Shown in pieces: positions 38,033 through 46,208 of a DNA stretch of 64,000 nucleotides; the first letter of the stretch is position 1; every line of letters starts with the position of its first letter. The translations under genes and the position numbers were made by a program. The notes beneath the pieces were generated by a model that was given only the letters and a program-made list of their open reading frames with translations, searched no databases and was not told the origin of the DNA. Location: positions 186,001 to 250,000 of the forward strand of contig SVUK01000017.1 in assembly GCA_015063325.1 (NCBI GenBank). Direction: 5' to 3'. This DNA comes from Oscillospiraceae bacterium. Its GTDB lineage: Bacteria > Bacillota > Clostridia > Oscillospirales > CAG-272.

Positions 38033-38061
38033 TTGAATTAAGCAAAATCCTTTGTTATAAT
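38033..38061 (+). promoter_or_regulatory. Promoter of the GNAT gene at 38098
   Basis: TTGAAT at 38033, 17 bp, TATAAT at 38056 preceded by TGT. Confidence 0.72.
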
Positions 38062-38097
38062 ATAAACACAAATGAAAGAATTTTTTGCGGAGGAAAA

Positions 38098-38643
38098 ATG
38101 CAAACAGTACGACTTTTGATTGATACTTTGCGACAAACCGATAAAGCCGACTATTTTCAGAATATTTCGCATGACCGAAAGGTGCTCCAAACGTTTGTCT
38201 GTAATTATGAAGAGAATATGGAATCATTTGATTTTTCGCGTAACCTTTCCATTCCGGACCTTTTTGCTATTCGGCTGAAGGAAACGGGTAAACTGATCGG
38301 TATCATCTTGATTTGCGAAAAGAAGGAGACATCTTGCGAGATCGGCTATGGAATCGGCTCCGCATATTGGGATAAAGGATATGTCACCGAGGCGACAGAA
38401 CGATTTTTGGAGTATTGTTTTTGTGAACGGGGATTGGAAACAGTGTATGCTTCCTATTTTCCGGGCAACGAAGCGTCTAAACGTGTTATGGAAAAATGCG
38501 GCATGACTTACAGCCACTACGTTGAAAAAGAGTTTACCTATCTTGGTATGGAGCGCGATTTGATCTATTATGCAATCAAAAGGGAAGATTTTCTGAAAAA
38601 CAGAAAACGAAAGATGACTTTTCAAAGAACAGCCGACCGGTAG
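38098..38643 (+). CDS. GNAT-family N-acetyltransferase (RimJ/RimL-like)
   Basis: 181 residues of the Acetyltransf_3 type: beta strands with ETGKLIGIILI and CEIGYGIGSAYWDKGYVTEA (acetyl-CoA loop), then FPGNEASKRVMEKCGM near 135-150. Substrate unknown; relatives modify ribosomal proteins, amino acids or antibiotics. TGCGGAGG precedes the ATG. Lower GC than the neighbours. The 3' end is inside a strong hairpin. Confidence 0.82.
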   Translation: MQTVRLLIDTLRQTDKADYFQNISHDRKVLQTFVCNYEENMESFDFSRNLSIPDLFAIRLKETGKLIGIILICEKKETSCEIGYGIGSAYWDKGYVTEATERFLEYCFCERGLETVYASYFPGNEASKRVMEKCGMTYSHYVEKEFTYLGMERDLIYYAIKREDFLKNRKRKMTFQRTADR

Positions 38644-38658
38644 CGGTCGGCTGTTCTT
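38625..38658 (+). terminator. Hairpin over the end of the GNAT gene
   Basis: AAGAACAGCCGACCG (38625-38639) pairs with CGGTCGGCTGTTCTT, loop GTAG containing the stop codon. It is terminator-shaped, but A residues, not T, follow on the plus strand, so its strength is doubtful. Confidence 0.5.
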
Positions 38659-38691
38659 AAAAAAAGATTTTAAAAAACTTTCCAAAAAGTA

Positions 38692-38720
38692 TTGACAATT
38701 TCGATTTTTTATGCTACAAT
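38692..38720 (+). promoter_or_regulatory. metY-cysK-rrf2 promoter
   Basis: TTGACA at 38692, 17 bp, TACAAT at 38715 preceded by TGC. The start of transcription would fall at about 38727, inside an inverted repeat. Confidence 0.82.
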
Positions 38721-38722
38721 AC

Positions 38723-38751
38723 TATCAACCTACCAAACAGATAGGTTAATA
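38723..38751. promoter_or_regulatory. Candidate operator for the Rrf2 regulator
   Basis: TATCAACCTA and TAGGTTAATA are inverted arms with 9 of 10 positions paired, separated by 9 bases. The site begins 3 bp after the -10, covering the likely +1, a classic repressor position. The third gene of the operon encodes an Rrf2-family regulator, the obvious candidate to bind here. The binding is inferred. Confidence 0.6.
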
Positions 38752-38764
38752 GGAGAAGAACGCA

Positions 38765-38830
38765 ATGCAATCCATCTTTGTGAAATTGTTACGCCAAAAC
38801 TTCCGTTTCGGTCGAATGTGTCAGATATAA
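38765..38830 (+). CDS. Possible 21-codon leader ORF
   Basis: ATG at 38765 with AGGAG (38751-38755) at 9 bases, then 21 codons to TAA: MQSIFVKLLRQNFRFGRMCQI. It lies in the 5' leader of metY, 63 bp before the metY start. Basic and hydrophobic residues, one Cys and one internal Met. It could be a leader peptide, a small protein, or chance; I see no attenuator hairpin after it. Confidence 0.35.
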   Translation: MQSIFVKLLRQNFRFGRMCQI

Positions 38831-38893
38831 TTAATCAAATCTTACGGTTTTTTACAGTATTTTACACATTTTCGATTAAACAGGAGGCAATTT

Positions 38894-40177
38894 ATGGCAA
38901 ACTATCAATTTGAAACCCTGCAAGTTCATGCAGGTCAGGAAACGCCCGATCCCACAACCGACGCGCGTGCTGTTCCGATTTATGCAACCACCTCGTATGT
39001 ATTCAAGGATTCTGCTCAGGCGGCAGGGCGCTTCGGACTAACCGAAGGTGGAAACATCTATACCCGGTTGATGAACCCCACCAGCGACGTTTTTGAAAAG
39101 CGCATTGCCGCATTGGAAGGCGGCGCGGCGGCATTGGCAACCGCTTCCGGCTCTGCGGCAATAACCTATGCGATACAAAACATTGCAACCGCCGGCGACC
39201 ATATCGTTTCTTCCGCCAATCTGTACGGCGGAACCTACAATCTTTTTGCAAATACCCTGAAAGAGCAGGGTCTTTCGGTCACTTTTGTGGATCCGTCCGA
39301 TCCTGAAAATTTTGCAAAAGCAATTCTGCCCAATACCAAACTGCTTTACGCCGAAACGATGGGCAATCCAAATGCTGATTTGATTGACATTGAAGGAATT
39401 TCCGCGGTTGCTCATAAAAACGGCATTCCCCTCATTGTGGACAATACCTTTGCAACACCATTTTTGCTCCGTCCTATTGAACATGGCGCAGATATCGTTG
39501 TACATTCGGCAACCAAGTTCATTGGCGGACACGGAACGGTTATGGGCGGCGTCGTTGTGGACGGCGGCAAATTCGACTGGGCGCAAAACGAAAAATTCCC
39601 GGGAATTTCCAAACCCAATCCGTCCTATCATGGCGTGGTATTTTCTTCGGCTTGCGGTAATCTTGCCTATATTGTCAAACTGCGTACAACGCTGATGCGC
39701 GATCAGGGCGCAACCATCTCGCCTTTTAACTCGTTTCTGCTTTTGCAGGGGTTGGAAACGCTTTCCTTGCGGCTGGAACGCCATGTGGAGAACGCCTTAA
39801 AAGTGGTGGAATTTCTCAAAAAACATCCGCAAGTCGAAAAGGTTAACCATCCTTCGCTTGCAAGCGGAAAGCAAAAGGAACTCTATCAAAAATATTTTCC
39901 GAACGGAGCGGGTTCTATCTTTACTTTTGAGATCAAGGGAAGCGCAGAACAGGCAAAAAAGTTTACCGAGAGTTTGGAACTGTTCAGTCTGCTTGCCAAT
40001 GTAGCCGATGTTAAATCGCTCGTCATTCATCCGGCTTCCACAACCCATTCGCAGCTTTCGGAGGAGGAATTGCTGAAAGCAGGAATCAAGCCCAATACCG
40101 TCCGACTTTCGATCGGAACCGAACATATTAACGATATTTTGGCAGACCTTGAAAAAGGATTCAAAGCCATTCGATAA
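38894..40177 (+). CDS. metY: O-acetylhomoserine / O-acetylserine sulfhydrylase
   Basis: 427-residue PLP enzyme of the Cys/Met metabolism class. It replaces the acetyl group of O-acetylhomoserine with sulfide to make homocysteine. Opening [31 protein letters not shown], and the PLP lysine in [15 protein letters not shown] are all typical, as is the C-terminal [20 protein letters not shown] is 7 bases before the ATG. First gene with cysK and an rrf2 regulator. Confidence 0.94.
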   Translation: MANYQFETLQVHAGQETPDPTTDARAVPIYATTSYVFKDSAQAAGRFGLTEGGNIYTRLMNPTSDVFEKRIAALEGGAAALATASGSAAITYAIQNIATAGDHIVSSANLYGGTYNLFANTLKEQGLSVTFVDPSDPENFAKAILPNTKLLYAETMGNPNADLIDIEGISAVAHKNGIPLIVDNTFATPFLLRPIEHGADIVVHSATKFIGGHGTVMGGVVVDGGKFDWAQNEKFPGISKPNPSYHGVVFSSACGNLAYIVKLRTTLMRDQGATISPFNSFLLLQGLETLSLRLERHVENALKVVEFLKKHPQVEKVNHPSLASGKQKELYQKYFPNGAGSIFTFEIKGSAEQAKKFTESLELFSLLANVADVKSLVIHPASTTHSQLSEEELLKAGIKPNTVRLSIGTEHINDILADLEKGFKAIR

Positions 40178-40206
40178 ACATTAGATAAAAAAAGGAGAAA
40201 ACGAAT

Positions 40207-41139
40207 ATGGCAAACATTTATACTTCCGCAGATCAACTCATTGGAAAAACACCGCTTTTGGAGCTGACGCACCTGGAAAAAGAACTTAATCTGAAGGCAA
40301 AAATTTATGCCAAGATGGAATATTTTAATCCGGCAGGCTCCATTAAGGATCGCATTGCAAAAGCAATGATCGAGGATGCCGAGCAGTCGGGAAAGCTGAA
40401 ACCGGGATCGGTTATCATTGAGCCCACGTCGGGCAATACCGGCATTGGACTTGCGGCAGTTGCCGCAGCGAAAGGGTACCGTATTATCATCGTCATGCCA
40501 GAAACCATGTCGGTGGAGCGCCGCCAACTCATGAAGGCATACGGCGCCGAACTGGTGCTTTCCGACGGAACAAAGGGGATGAAAGGTGCAATTGCAAAAG
40601 CCGACGAGCTTGCTGCCGAAATTCCGAACAGTTTTATTCCGGGACAGTTCGTCAACCCTGCAAACCCTGAAATACACTACAAAACAACAGGACCGGAAAT
40701 TTATGAGGATACCGATGGAAAAGTCGATATTTTCGTTGCCGGCGTCGGTACAGGCGGAACCATTACCGGCACGGGCGAATATCTCAAATCCAAAAATCCG
40801 CAAATCAAGGTCGTGGCGGTAGAACCCAAAACTTCTGCCGTCCTTTCCACCGGCGTTCCGGGACCGCACAAAATTCAGGGGATCGGCGCAGGCTTTGTCC
40901 CCGACGTGTTGAACACCAAAGTTTACGATGAGATTATCGCCGTTTCCAACGAGGACGCTTTTGCAACCGGAAAATTGATCGGAAAAAAGGAAGGCGTGCT
41001 TGTCGGAATTTCTTCCGGTGCGGCGGCTTGGGCGGCGATTGAGCTTGCAAAAAAGCCGGAAAATACCGGAAAAAACATTGTCGTTATTTTGCCGGATACC
41101 GGCGATCGTTATCTTTCCACTCCGTTATTTGCCGATTAA
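40207..41139 (+). CDS. cysK: Cysteine synthase A
   Basis: 310 residues, O-acetylserine + sulfide to cysteine. PLP lysine in [15 protein letters not shown], phosphate loop [26 protein letters not shown] substrate loop. Full length. 29 bp after metY. In Bacillus CysK also binds the Rrf2-type regulator CymR, which makes the adjacent rrf2 gene notable. Confidence 0.96.
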   Translation: MANIYTSADQLIGKTPLLELTHLEKELNLKAKIYAKMEYFNPAGSIKDRIAKAMIEDAEQSGKLKPGSVIIEPTSGNTGIGLAAVAAAKGYRIIIVMPETMSVERRQLMKAYGAELVLSDGTKGMKGAIAKADELAAEIPNSFIPGQFVNPANPEIHYKTTGPEIYEDTDGKVDIFVAGVGTGGTITGTGEYLKSKNPQIKVVAVEPKTSAVLSTGVPGPHKIQGIGAGFVPDVLNTKVYDEIIAVSNEDAFATGKLIGKKEGVLVGISSGAAAWAAIELAKKPENTGKNIVVILPDTGDRYLSTPLFAD

Positions 41140-41154
41140 AAGAGAGGATTTTGC

Positions 41155-41586
41155 ATGAAAATTTCGACCAGAGGAAGATACGCTTTGCGCGTGATGATCG
41201 ACCTTGCGGAACACAATCATCAAACTTTTCTTCCGCTTAAGGAAATTGCTTTGCGGCAGGAGATTTCGCAAAAATATCTGGAAGGGATCATGGCGGATTT
41301 AACCAAAGCCGGTCTGTTGGAGGGATTGCACGGAAAAGGCGGCGGATACCGCCTTTCCCGTTCCCCGGAAGCATACACCGTAGGAGAAATTTTGCGGTTG
41401 ACGGAGGGGGATCTTGCGCCGGTCACCTGTCTTGAAAAAAACTCCGCGCCATGCGCAATTTCCAATCGTTGCAAAACACTTCCCATGTGGAAGGATTTTT
41501 CCAAATTGGTCAATTCTTTTTTTGACGGGATCACTCTTGCTGATCTGGCAAAAAACGGCTCGGAAGGAAGCGATTACGTTATTTAG
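41155..41586 (+). CDS. Rrf2-family transcriptional regulator
   Basis: 143 residues. N-terminal winged helix KISTRGRYALRVMIDLAEH and recognition helix EISQKYLEGIMADLTKAGL, then GKGGGYRLSR. Three cysteines in CLEKNSAPCAISNRC resemble the Fe-S ligands of IscR, whereas Bacillus CymR lacks them. Placed behind cysK, so it probably controls sulfur assimilation (CymR-like) or senses Fe-S status (IscR-like). The inverted repeat at the metY promoter is its likely site. Confidence 0.88.
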   Translation: MKISTRGRYALRVMIDLAEHNHQTFLPLKEIALRQEISQKYLEGIMADLTKAGLLEGLHGKGGGYRLSRSPEAYTVGEILRLTEGDLAPVTCLEKNSAPCAISNRCKTLPMWKDFSKLVNSFFDGITLADLAKNGSEGSDYVI

Positions 41587-41628
41587 GAATATCGCTTTGC
41601 GGAAAAAAATAAAAATTTTAAAAATCCC

Positions 41629-41657
41629 TTGCAAATGTTCTGATAATCTGTTATAAT
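41629..41657 (+). promoter_or_regulatory. SRP RNA promoter
   Basis: TTGCAA at 41629, 17 bp, TATAAT at 41652 preceded by TGT, 7 bases before the RNA 5' end. Confidence 0.8.
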
Positions 41658-41663
41658 AATAGT

Positions 41664-41980
41664 GTGCAGAATCAGACTGCAAAACGAGGCCATACCAGCC
41701 GGGGAATTAGCGGAGCCCTGAACCTGAAACCCGCTGCAGCAGGGGTGGATCCCCCTTTTGAGGAATAAGCTTTTGCGAATGAAACGCCTTTTTCGTGTTG
41801 AGAAATGGGTCTTGCGCAATTCGGTTCCGTGAACCATGTCAGGTGGGGAACCAAGCAGCATTAAGCGGAGTGCTGGATGTGCCGCAAGGAAGCCTGTTTT
41901 GAGCGAGAATTGCGAAGCTCGCGCGGAAGTGAGTTTCGATTTTGGGGTGTATGGTCTTGTTTTGCAGTCCGGTTCTGCTG
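41664..41980 (+). ncRNA. ffs: Signal recognition particle RNA, large bacterial type
   Basis: The conserved apical part ATGTCAGGTGGGGAACCAAG plus CAGCATTAAGCGG matches the SRP domain (compare CAGGTCCGGAAGGAAGCAGC in E. coli). The two ends pair over about 30 bases: GCAGAATCAGACTGCAAAAC near 41666 with the complement near 41957-41978. This closes the long helix of the large (Alu-bearing) form. Being directly upstream of dnaX is the usual place in Firmicutes. Ends are estimated from pairing; at about 317 bases it is somewhat longer than the 270-base Bacillus RNA, so mature ends may lie inside. Confidence 0.9.
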
Positions 41981-42061
41981 TCAACTTGTTTCGCTGAATT
42001 GCCAACGGTAGCCTTTGGGAGATCGTTGGCTTTTGATTTTGATCAGAAACGGAGGAGCAAT

Positions 42062-43708
42062 ATGCATCAGGCGTTTTATCGAAAATGGAGACCGCAGACT
42101 TTTGACGATGTTTACGGTCAGGAACATATCACGTCGGTTTTGCGATATGAAGCCGAGCACGGGACTTTCAGTCATGCGTATTTGTTTTTCGGTTCGCGCG
42201 GAACGGGAAAAACCACCTGTGCAAAGATCCTTGCAAAAGTGGTCAACTGCGAGCGGCCAGTGGGCGGAAACCCCTGCGGAGAATGCGAAGCTTGCCGGAT
42301 GATCGAAACCGGGGCAACCACCGATATTTTGGAAATGGACGCGGCGTCCAACAACGGCGTGGAGAATATTCGGGATATTCGGGACGAGGTTGTTTATGCA
42401 CCGAGTGCGCTTAAATACCGCGTCTACATCATTGACGAGGTGCATATGCTCTCGGCAAGCGCTTTTAACGCATTGCTAAAAACATTGGAAGAACCGCCCG
42501 AACATGTCGTTTTTATCCTTGCAACCACTGAACTTCATAAATTGCCTGCAACCATTGTTTCGCGTTGCCAACGGTTTGATTTTAGACGAATCTCCACCGA
42601 ACAGTTGATGAAGCGGTTGAATTATATTGCCGAACAAGAGGGATTGACGCTGGAACCGGATGCCGCGCGGCTTCTTTCCAAGCTGGCGCAAGGAGGAATG
42701 CGCGATGCCATTTCGCTTTTGGAACTCTGCGCAGGAAGCAACCGGAATATTACGTCCGAAGTCGTCGGTGCCGTGGTCGGCGTTACAGGGAGAGACGCTA
42801 TGCTCAAAACGGTCAATGCCATTGCAAACGCCGATTTTGACGCGCTGTTCTCGCAAGTGGACGAGGTGGTGCAATCCTCCAAGGATCTTGCCGTTTTTTG
42901 GCAGGATTTAATTTCGGTTTACCGGGATATGTTTGTTGTGAAAACCACGTCCGGCGCCGCAAGCTACCTGGACTTGACCGATTACGAAACCAAACAAATA
43001 ACGGAGGCAGCCGGGAAGTTTTCGAAAGAAACGTTGCTTGCCCATTGTAAATTGCTGGAGGACGCCCTATACGCCATGCAAAAAGCGAACGCCGTTAAGC
43101 GGATCGTAGCCGAGTTGACGCTGGTGCGAATGTGCGAGCCGACGCTGGATACTTCCAACGAAGCAATTCTTTCTCGCATCGCAAAAATTGAGGATTTGAT
43201 CGCCGTGGGCGCATTTTCAGCCGAAAGACCGAGAGAAGAGAAGAAAACTGAAATAAAAGCAGCGAAGGAAAGAGAGAAAGAATTGGAACCGAAGCAAGCA
43301 ATTCCGGAGGAGAAATTCGACGATTCGGTTAAACCGGCAGAACCGGAACAACCGATTTCTTATGATGAATTGATGTCCGGCAGGCGCGTTCTGCGACCTT
43401 TGCGGCAGTGGGCAGAAGTTGTGGAACGCGTTTCCCTTAAAAATGCAATGATTGCCGGATTTATGAAAAAAGCGTCGGCGTTCACGCTGGAAGATGGAAA
43501 AATTCTTATCCGTTTTTCCTCGCCGTTTGATCGGGATATGGCGTTCAGCGGAAACGGAAAAGAGGATTTGCGCGGCGCACTTTCAACCGTTCTGAAACGA
43601 GAGATAATCGAATCGCAATTGCTTGTCGAAATTGTTGTCGGCAGGGAAAGCGACTTGTTTGATGAAATTTTGGACGCGGCGGATGATGCCGACGACCTTT
43701 CCGAATAA
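42062..43708 (+). CDS. dnaX: DNA polymerase III subunit gamma/tau
   Basis: 548 residues. Clamp-loader ATPase with Walker A GSRGTGKTT, a four-Cys zinc module (CERPVGGNPCGECEAC), DEVHMLS Walker B and the sensor SRC in TIVSRCQRFDF. The C-terminal part from about 400 is short and Glu/Lys-rich. ATG at 42062 has CGGAGGAG upstream; the longer frame runs back into the SRP RNA. Followed by ybaB and recR in the usual order. Confidence 0.95.
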   Translation: MHQAFYRKWRPQTFDDVYGQEHITSVLRYEAEHGTFSHAYLFFGSRGTGKTTCAKILAKVVNCERPVGGNPCGECEACRMIETGATTDILEMDAASNNGVENIRDIRDEVVYAPSALKYRVYIIDEVHMLSASAFNALLKTLEEPPEHVVFILATTELHKLPATIVSRCQRFDFRRISTEQLMKRLNYIAEQEGLTLEPDAARLLSKLAQGGMRDAISLLELCAGSNRNITSEVVGAVVGVTGRDAMLKTVNAIANADFDALFSQVDEVVQSSKDLAVFWQDLISVYRDMFVVKTTSGAASYLDLTDYETKQITEAAGKFSKETLLAHCKLLEDALYAMQKANAVKRIVAELTLVRMCEPTLDTSNEAILSRIAKIEDLIAVGAFSAERPREEKKTEIKAAKEREKELEPKQAIPEEKFDDSVKPAEPEQPISYDELMSGRRVLRPLRQWAEVVERVSLKNAMIAGFMKKASAFTLEDGKILIRFSSPFDRDMAFSGNGKEDLRGALSTVLKREIIESQLLVEIVVGRESDLFDEILDAADDADDLSE

Positions 43709-43728
43709 AAACAAAGGAGAAACAAAAA

Positions 43729-44076
43729 ATGAAAGCAAATATTCCAAAGAATGCCGGGGGCGGACAAAATATGCAGGCGCTCCTCCGTCAGGTGCAAAAA
43801 GCACAGGAGGATATGGCGGCAAAGCAGGAAGAATTGGACGCACAAGAATATGATATTTCGGCAGGTGGCGGTGTTGTCAACGTAAAAATCAACGGCAAAC
43901 GCGAAATTCTTGCCATCGACCTTAAGCCCGAGATCGTCGATCCCGACGATATCGAAACGCTTTCGGATATTCTTGTTGCCGCAGTCAACGAGGCAATCAA
44001 GCGCGTCGATGATACGAACAGCGCGGAAATGAACAAAATCACCGGTCAAATGCCGTCCATTCCGGGATTGATGTGA
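43729..44076 (+). CDS. YbaB/EbfC nucleoid-associated protein
   Basis: 115 residues. Coiled N-terminal half (MQALLRQVQKAQEDMAAKQE) and DLKPEIVDPDDIETLSDIL family block. Binds DNA as a dimer. Between dnaX and recR, 3 bp before the latter. Confidence 0.94.
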   Translation: MKANIPKNAGGGQNMQALLRQVQKAQEDMAAKQEELDAQEYDISAGGGVVNVKINGKREILAIDLKPEIVDPDDIETLSDILVAAVNEAIKRVDDTNSAEMNKITGQMPSIPGLM

Positions 44077-44079
44077 TTT

Positions 44080-44679
44080 ATGGCAGAATACATTGAATCT
44101 TTGCAGCGCCTTGCCGAGCAGTTTGGTCGATTACAGGGCGTTGGAAGAAAATCGGCAATGCGAATGGCATTTTCTGTTTTGGAATGGTCGGATGAGGAAA
44201 CGGAAGAATTTGCAAGAACGTTGGTTGATGCCAAACAGAAGATTCATTTATGCCCGATTTGTCAGAACATGACTGATCGGGAAATTTGCTCCGTTTGCTC
44301 CGATCCTGCTCGCGACCGTTCGGTTGTTTGCGTAGTTACCGATGTCAAAACCGTTTTTGCCATGGAGAAAGTGCGCGAATTCCGCGGTACCTATCATGTG
44401 TTACATGGGCTGATTTCCCCAATCAACGGCATTACGCCCGAAAAGCTGAAAATCAAAGAGCTGTTGGAGCGCGTCGGCAGTGGGGAAGTCAAGGAGGTCA
44501 TTGTTGCCACCAATCCAACGGTAGAGGGAGAGGCTACGGCAATGTATCTTTCCAAACTGCTCAAACCGTTTGAAATTCGTGTAACCCGTCTTGCATACGG
44601 AATTCCCGTCGGCGCCGATTTGGAATATGCTGATGAAATCACGCTTCAGCACGCCCTGAAGGGTAGACGTGATTTCTGA
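44080..44679 (+). CDS. recR: Recombination protein RecR
   Basis: 199 residues. Helix-hairpin-helix LQGVGRKSAMRMAF, C4 zinc finger CPICQNMTDREICSVC, Toprim domain with VVTDVKTVFAMEKV and TNPTVEGEATAMYL. Partner of RecO (29.1 kb) in RecF-type repair. End of the dnaX-ybaB-recR unit. Confidence 0.97.
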   Translation: MAEYIESLQRLAEQFGRLQGVGRKSAMRMAFSVLEWSDEETEEFARTLVDAKQKIHLCPICQNMTDREICSVCSDPARDRSVVCVVTDVKTVFAMEKVREFRGTYHVLHGLISPINGITPEKLKIKELLERVGSGEVKEVIVATNPTVEGEATAMYLSKLLKPFEIRVTRLAYGIPVGADLEYADEITLQHALKGRRDF

Positions 44680-44695
44680 AAAAAAGGAGGATAAA

Positions 44696-45145
44696 ATGGC
44701 AATCGAAATTCGTTTGCTTTCTGAAAATGACCGTTCTGCGCTTTTGAAAATGATGCGTGAGTTCTATTCTTCTCCTGCCGTTTTGAGCAATGGATCAGGA
44801 GAAATTTTTCAAAGCGATATTGACGCTTGTTTGGATGAAAACAACCCCTTTTTGAAAGGATACGTGTTCGCGGAAAAAGACGACATTTTCGGATATGCAA
44901 TGCTTGCAAAAAGCTTTTCCACCGAGTATGGAAAGCCATGCGTTTGGATTGAAGATATTTATATTTGCGAACCTCATCGGGGCAAAGGAATCGGTGCAAG
45001 CTTTTTTCAATTTGTGAAAGAGAAGTATTCAAACTGCCTGCTCAAGCTGGAAGTGGAAACCGAAAATACCGGGGCGATGCACCTGTATCAAAAAGAAGAA
45101 TTTCAGATTTTACCCTATACTGAAATGATTTTTCATCACGAATAA
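44696..45145 (+). CDS. GNAT-family N-acetyltransferase
   Basis: 149 residues. Acetyl-CoA loop in EDIYICEPHRGKGIGASFF and the C-terminal NTGAMHLYQKEEFQ segment. AAAGGAGG before ATG 44696; the frame upstream (44669) overlaps recR. 16 bp after recR and likely cotranscribed. Substrate unknown. Confidence 0.82.
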   Translation: MAIEIRLLSENDRSALLKMMREFYSSPAVLSNGSGEIFQSDIDACLDENNPFLKGYVFAEKDDIFGYAMLAKSFSTEYGKPCVWIEDIYICEPHRGKGIGASFFQFVKEKYSNCLLKLEVETENTGAMHLYQKEEFQILPYTEMIFHHE

Positions 45146-45204
45146 AAAACCGTGGAATAAACCGTTAGTTCCATAGTGAATTTTTCGGTAAAGCGGCAGT
45201 TCAA

Positions 45205-45246
45205 GGAACAGGCGTGACGTAAGTCACGCCTGTTCCGCTTTTCTTT
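45205..45246 (+). terminator. Terminator of the dnaX-recR-GNAT unit
   Basis: Perfect 14-bp stem GGAACAGGCGTGAC, loop GTAA, then GCTTTTCTTTT. The next 150 bases (45247-45402) hold nothing I can identify. Confidence 0.9.
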
Positions 45247-45402
45247 TACTCTACAGTGCTTGCCAAAATCCGATGGAATGTACAGGACTTATTTGGCTTA
45301 TTTTTGAAAGCAGGTAAAGGAAAGTGCAACTTCGCAGCATTTTGGGAATGAAAAACAACCGGGAAACCTGATTGATTAAAAAAGATTGTTGAACTGCCTA
45401 TC

Positions 45403-45431
45403 TTGAAAAAGACGAATATGTCTGTTATACT
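45403..45431 (+). promoter_or_regulatory. Basal promoter upstream of the response regulator gene
   Basis: TTGAAA at 45403, 17 bp, TATACT at 45426 preceded by TGT. It lies 106 bp before the start codon and upstream of a second, repeat-bearing -10. Confidence 0.65.
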
Positions 45432-45472
45432 ATATGGGAGAACAGTTCAAAAGTCGGATCATTATGCTGCTT

Positions 45473-45504
45473 TTTAACTACAATTAAGTTTGGCTCGTTA
45501 TAAT
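45473..45504 (+). promoter_or_regulatory. Repeat-bearing promoter of the two-component operon
   Basis: TTTAAC and ATTAAG form an imperfect direct repeat in the -35 position, followed by TATAAT at 45499. The stretch TTAAGTTTGG-CTC-GTTATAAT recurs with 17 of 21 identities at the promoter of the 47608 gene, at identical distance from the -10. OmpR-type regulators bind such repeats, so this may be the operator of the regulator itself. Confidence 0.6.
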
Positions 45505-45536
45505 AAGCAAAAGCACAACGAGGGAGGAATGAGGCT

Positions 45537-46208
45537 ATGCGGATTTTACTGGCAGAAGATGAGCGTTCGCTGTCGCGTGCGTTGGTTGCCATTTTTCAAA
45601 AAAACAACTATTCGGTAGACGCAGTTTACAACGGCGAGGATGCTCTCGTTTATTTGCAGTCCGGCAATTACGACGTTGCTGTTTTGGATATTATGATGCC
45701 GAAAATGGACGGAATTACCGTATTGAAGAAAATCCGCGCGACCGGCAGTCAACTGCCGGTTCTGATGCTGACGGCAAAAACCGAAGTGGACGATAAGGTT
45801 TTGGGACTGGACAGCGGCGCGAACGATTACCTCGGCAAGCCATTTGACACCAAGGAATTGCTTGCACGCATCCGATCGATCACGCGAAGCCAAACGGTTG
45901 CCGATACCAAGTTACGCATGGGGAATATTACATTAGACAGGGCGACCTATGAACTCTCCTCTCCTACCGGCAGTTTCCGGCTTGCCAACAAAGAATTTCA
46001 AATGATGGAATTCTTAATGTCGAATCCGCACCACGTGATTTCCGCCGAGCGGTTTATGGAAAAAATTTGGGGCTATGATACCGAGGCGGAACTCAATGTG
46101 GTTTGGGTCTATATTTCCTATTTGCGAAAAAAACTCACCGCCCTCGGCGCCGATATTCAAATCAAGGCGTCCCGGAATGTTGGGTATTCATTGGAGGAAA
46201 CGTTATGA
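45537..46208 (+). CDS. OmpR/PhoB-type response regulator
   Basis: 223 residues. Receiver domain with acidic pocket EDE near 6-8, phosphate acceptor Asp51 in LDIMMPKMDG and Lys in GKPFD; C-terminal winged-helix effector with EFLMSNPHHVISAERFMEKI and VVWVYISYLRKKL. GGGAGG lies before the ATG. The stop overlaps the sensor kinase start as ATGA. Confidence 0.95.
   Translation: MRILLAEDERSLSRALVAIFQKNNYSVDAVYNGEDALVYLQSGNYDVAVLDIMMPKMDGITVLKKIRATGSQLPVLMLTAKTEVDDKVLGLDSGANDYLGKPFDTKELLARIRSITRSQTVADTKLRMGNITLDRATYELSSPTGSFRLANKEFQMMEFLMSNPHHVISAERFMEKIWGYDTEAELNVVWVYISYLRKKLTALGADIQIKASRNVGYSLEETL

Noticed and set aside
38727..38893. T-box or SAM riboswitch in the metY leader
   Set aside because: No T-box AGGGTGGNACCGCG segment, no S-box core, and no terminator hairpin in the leader.
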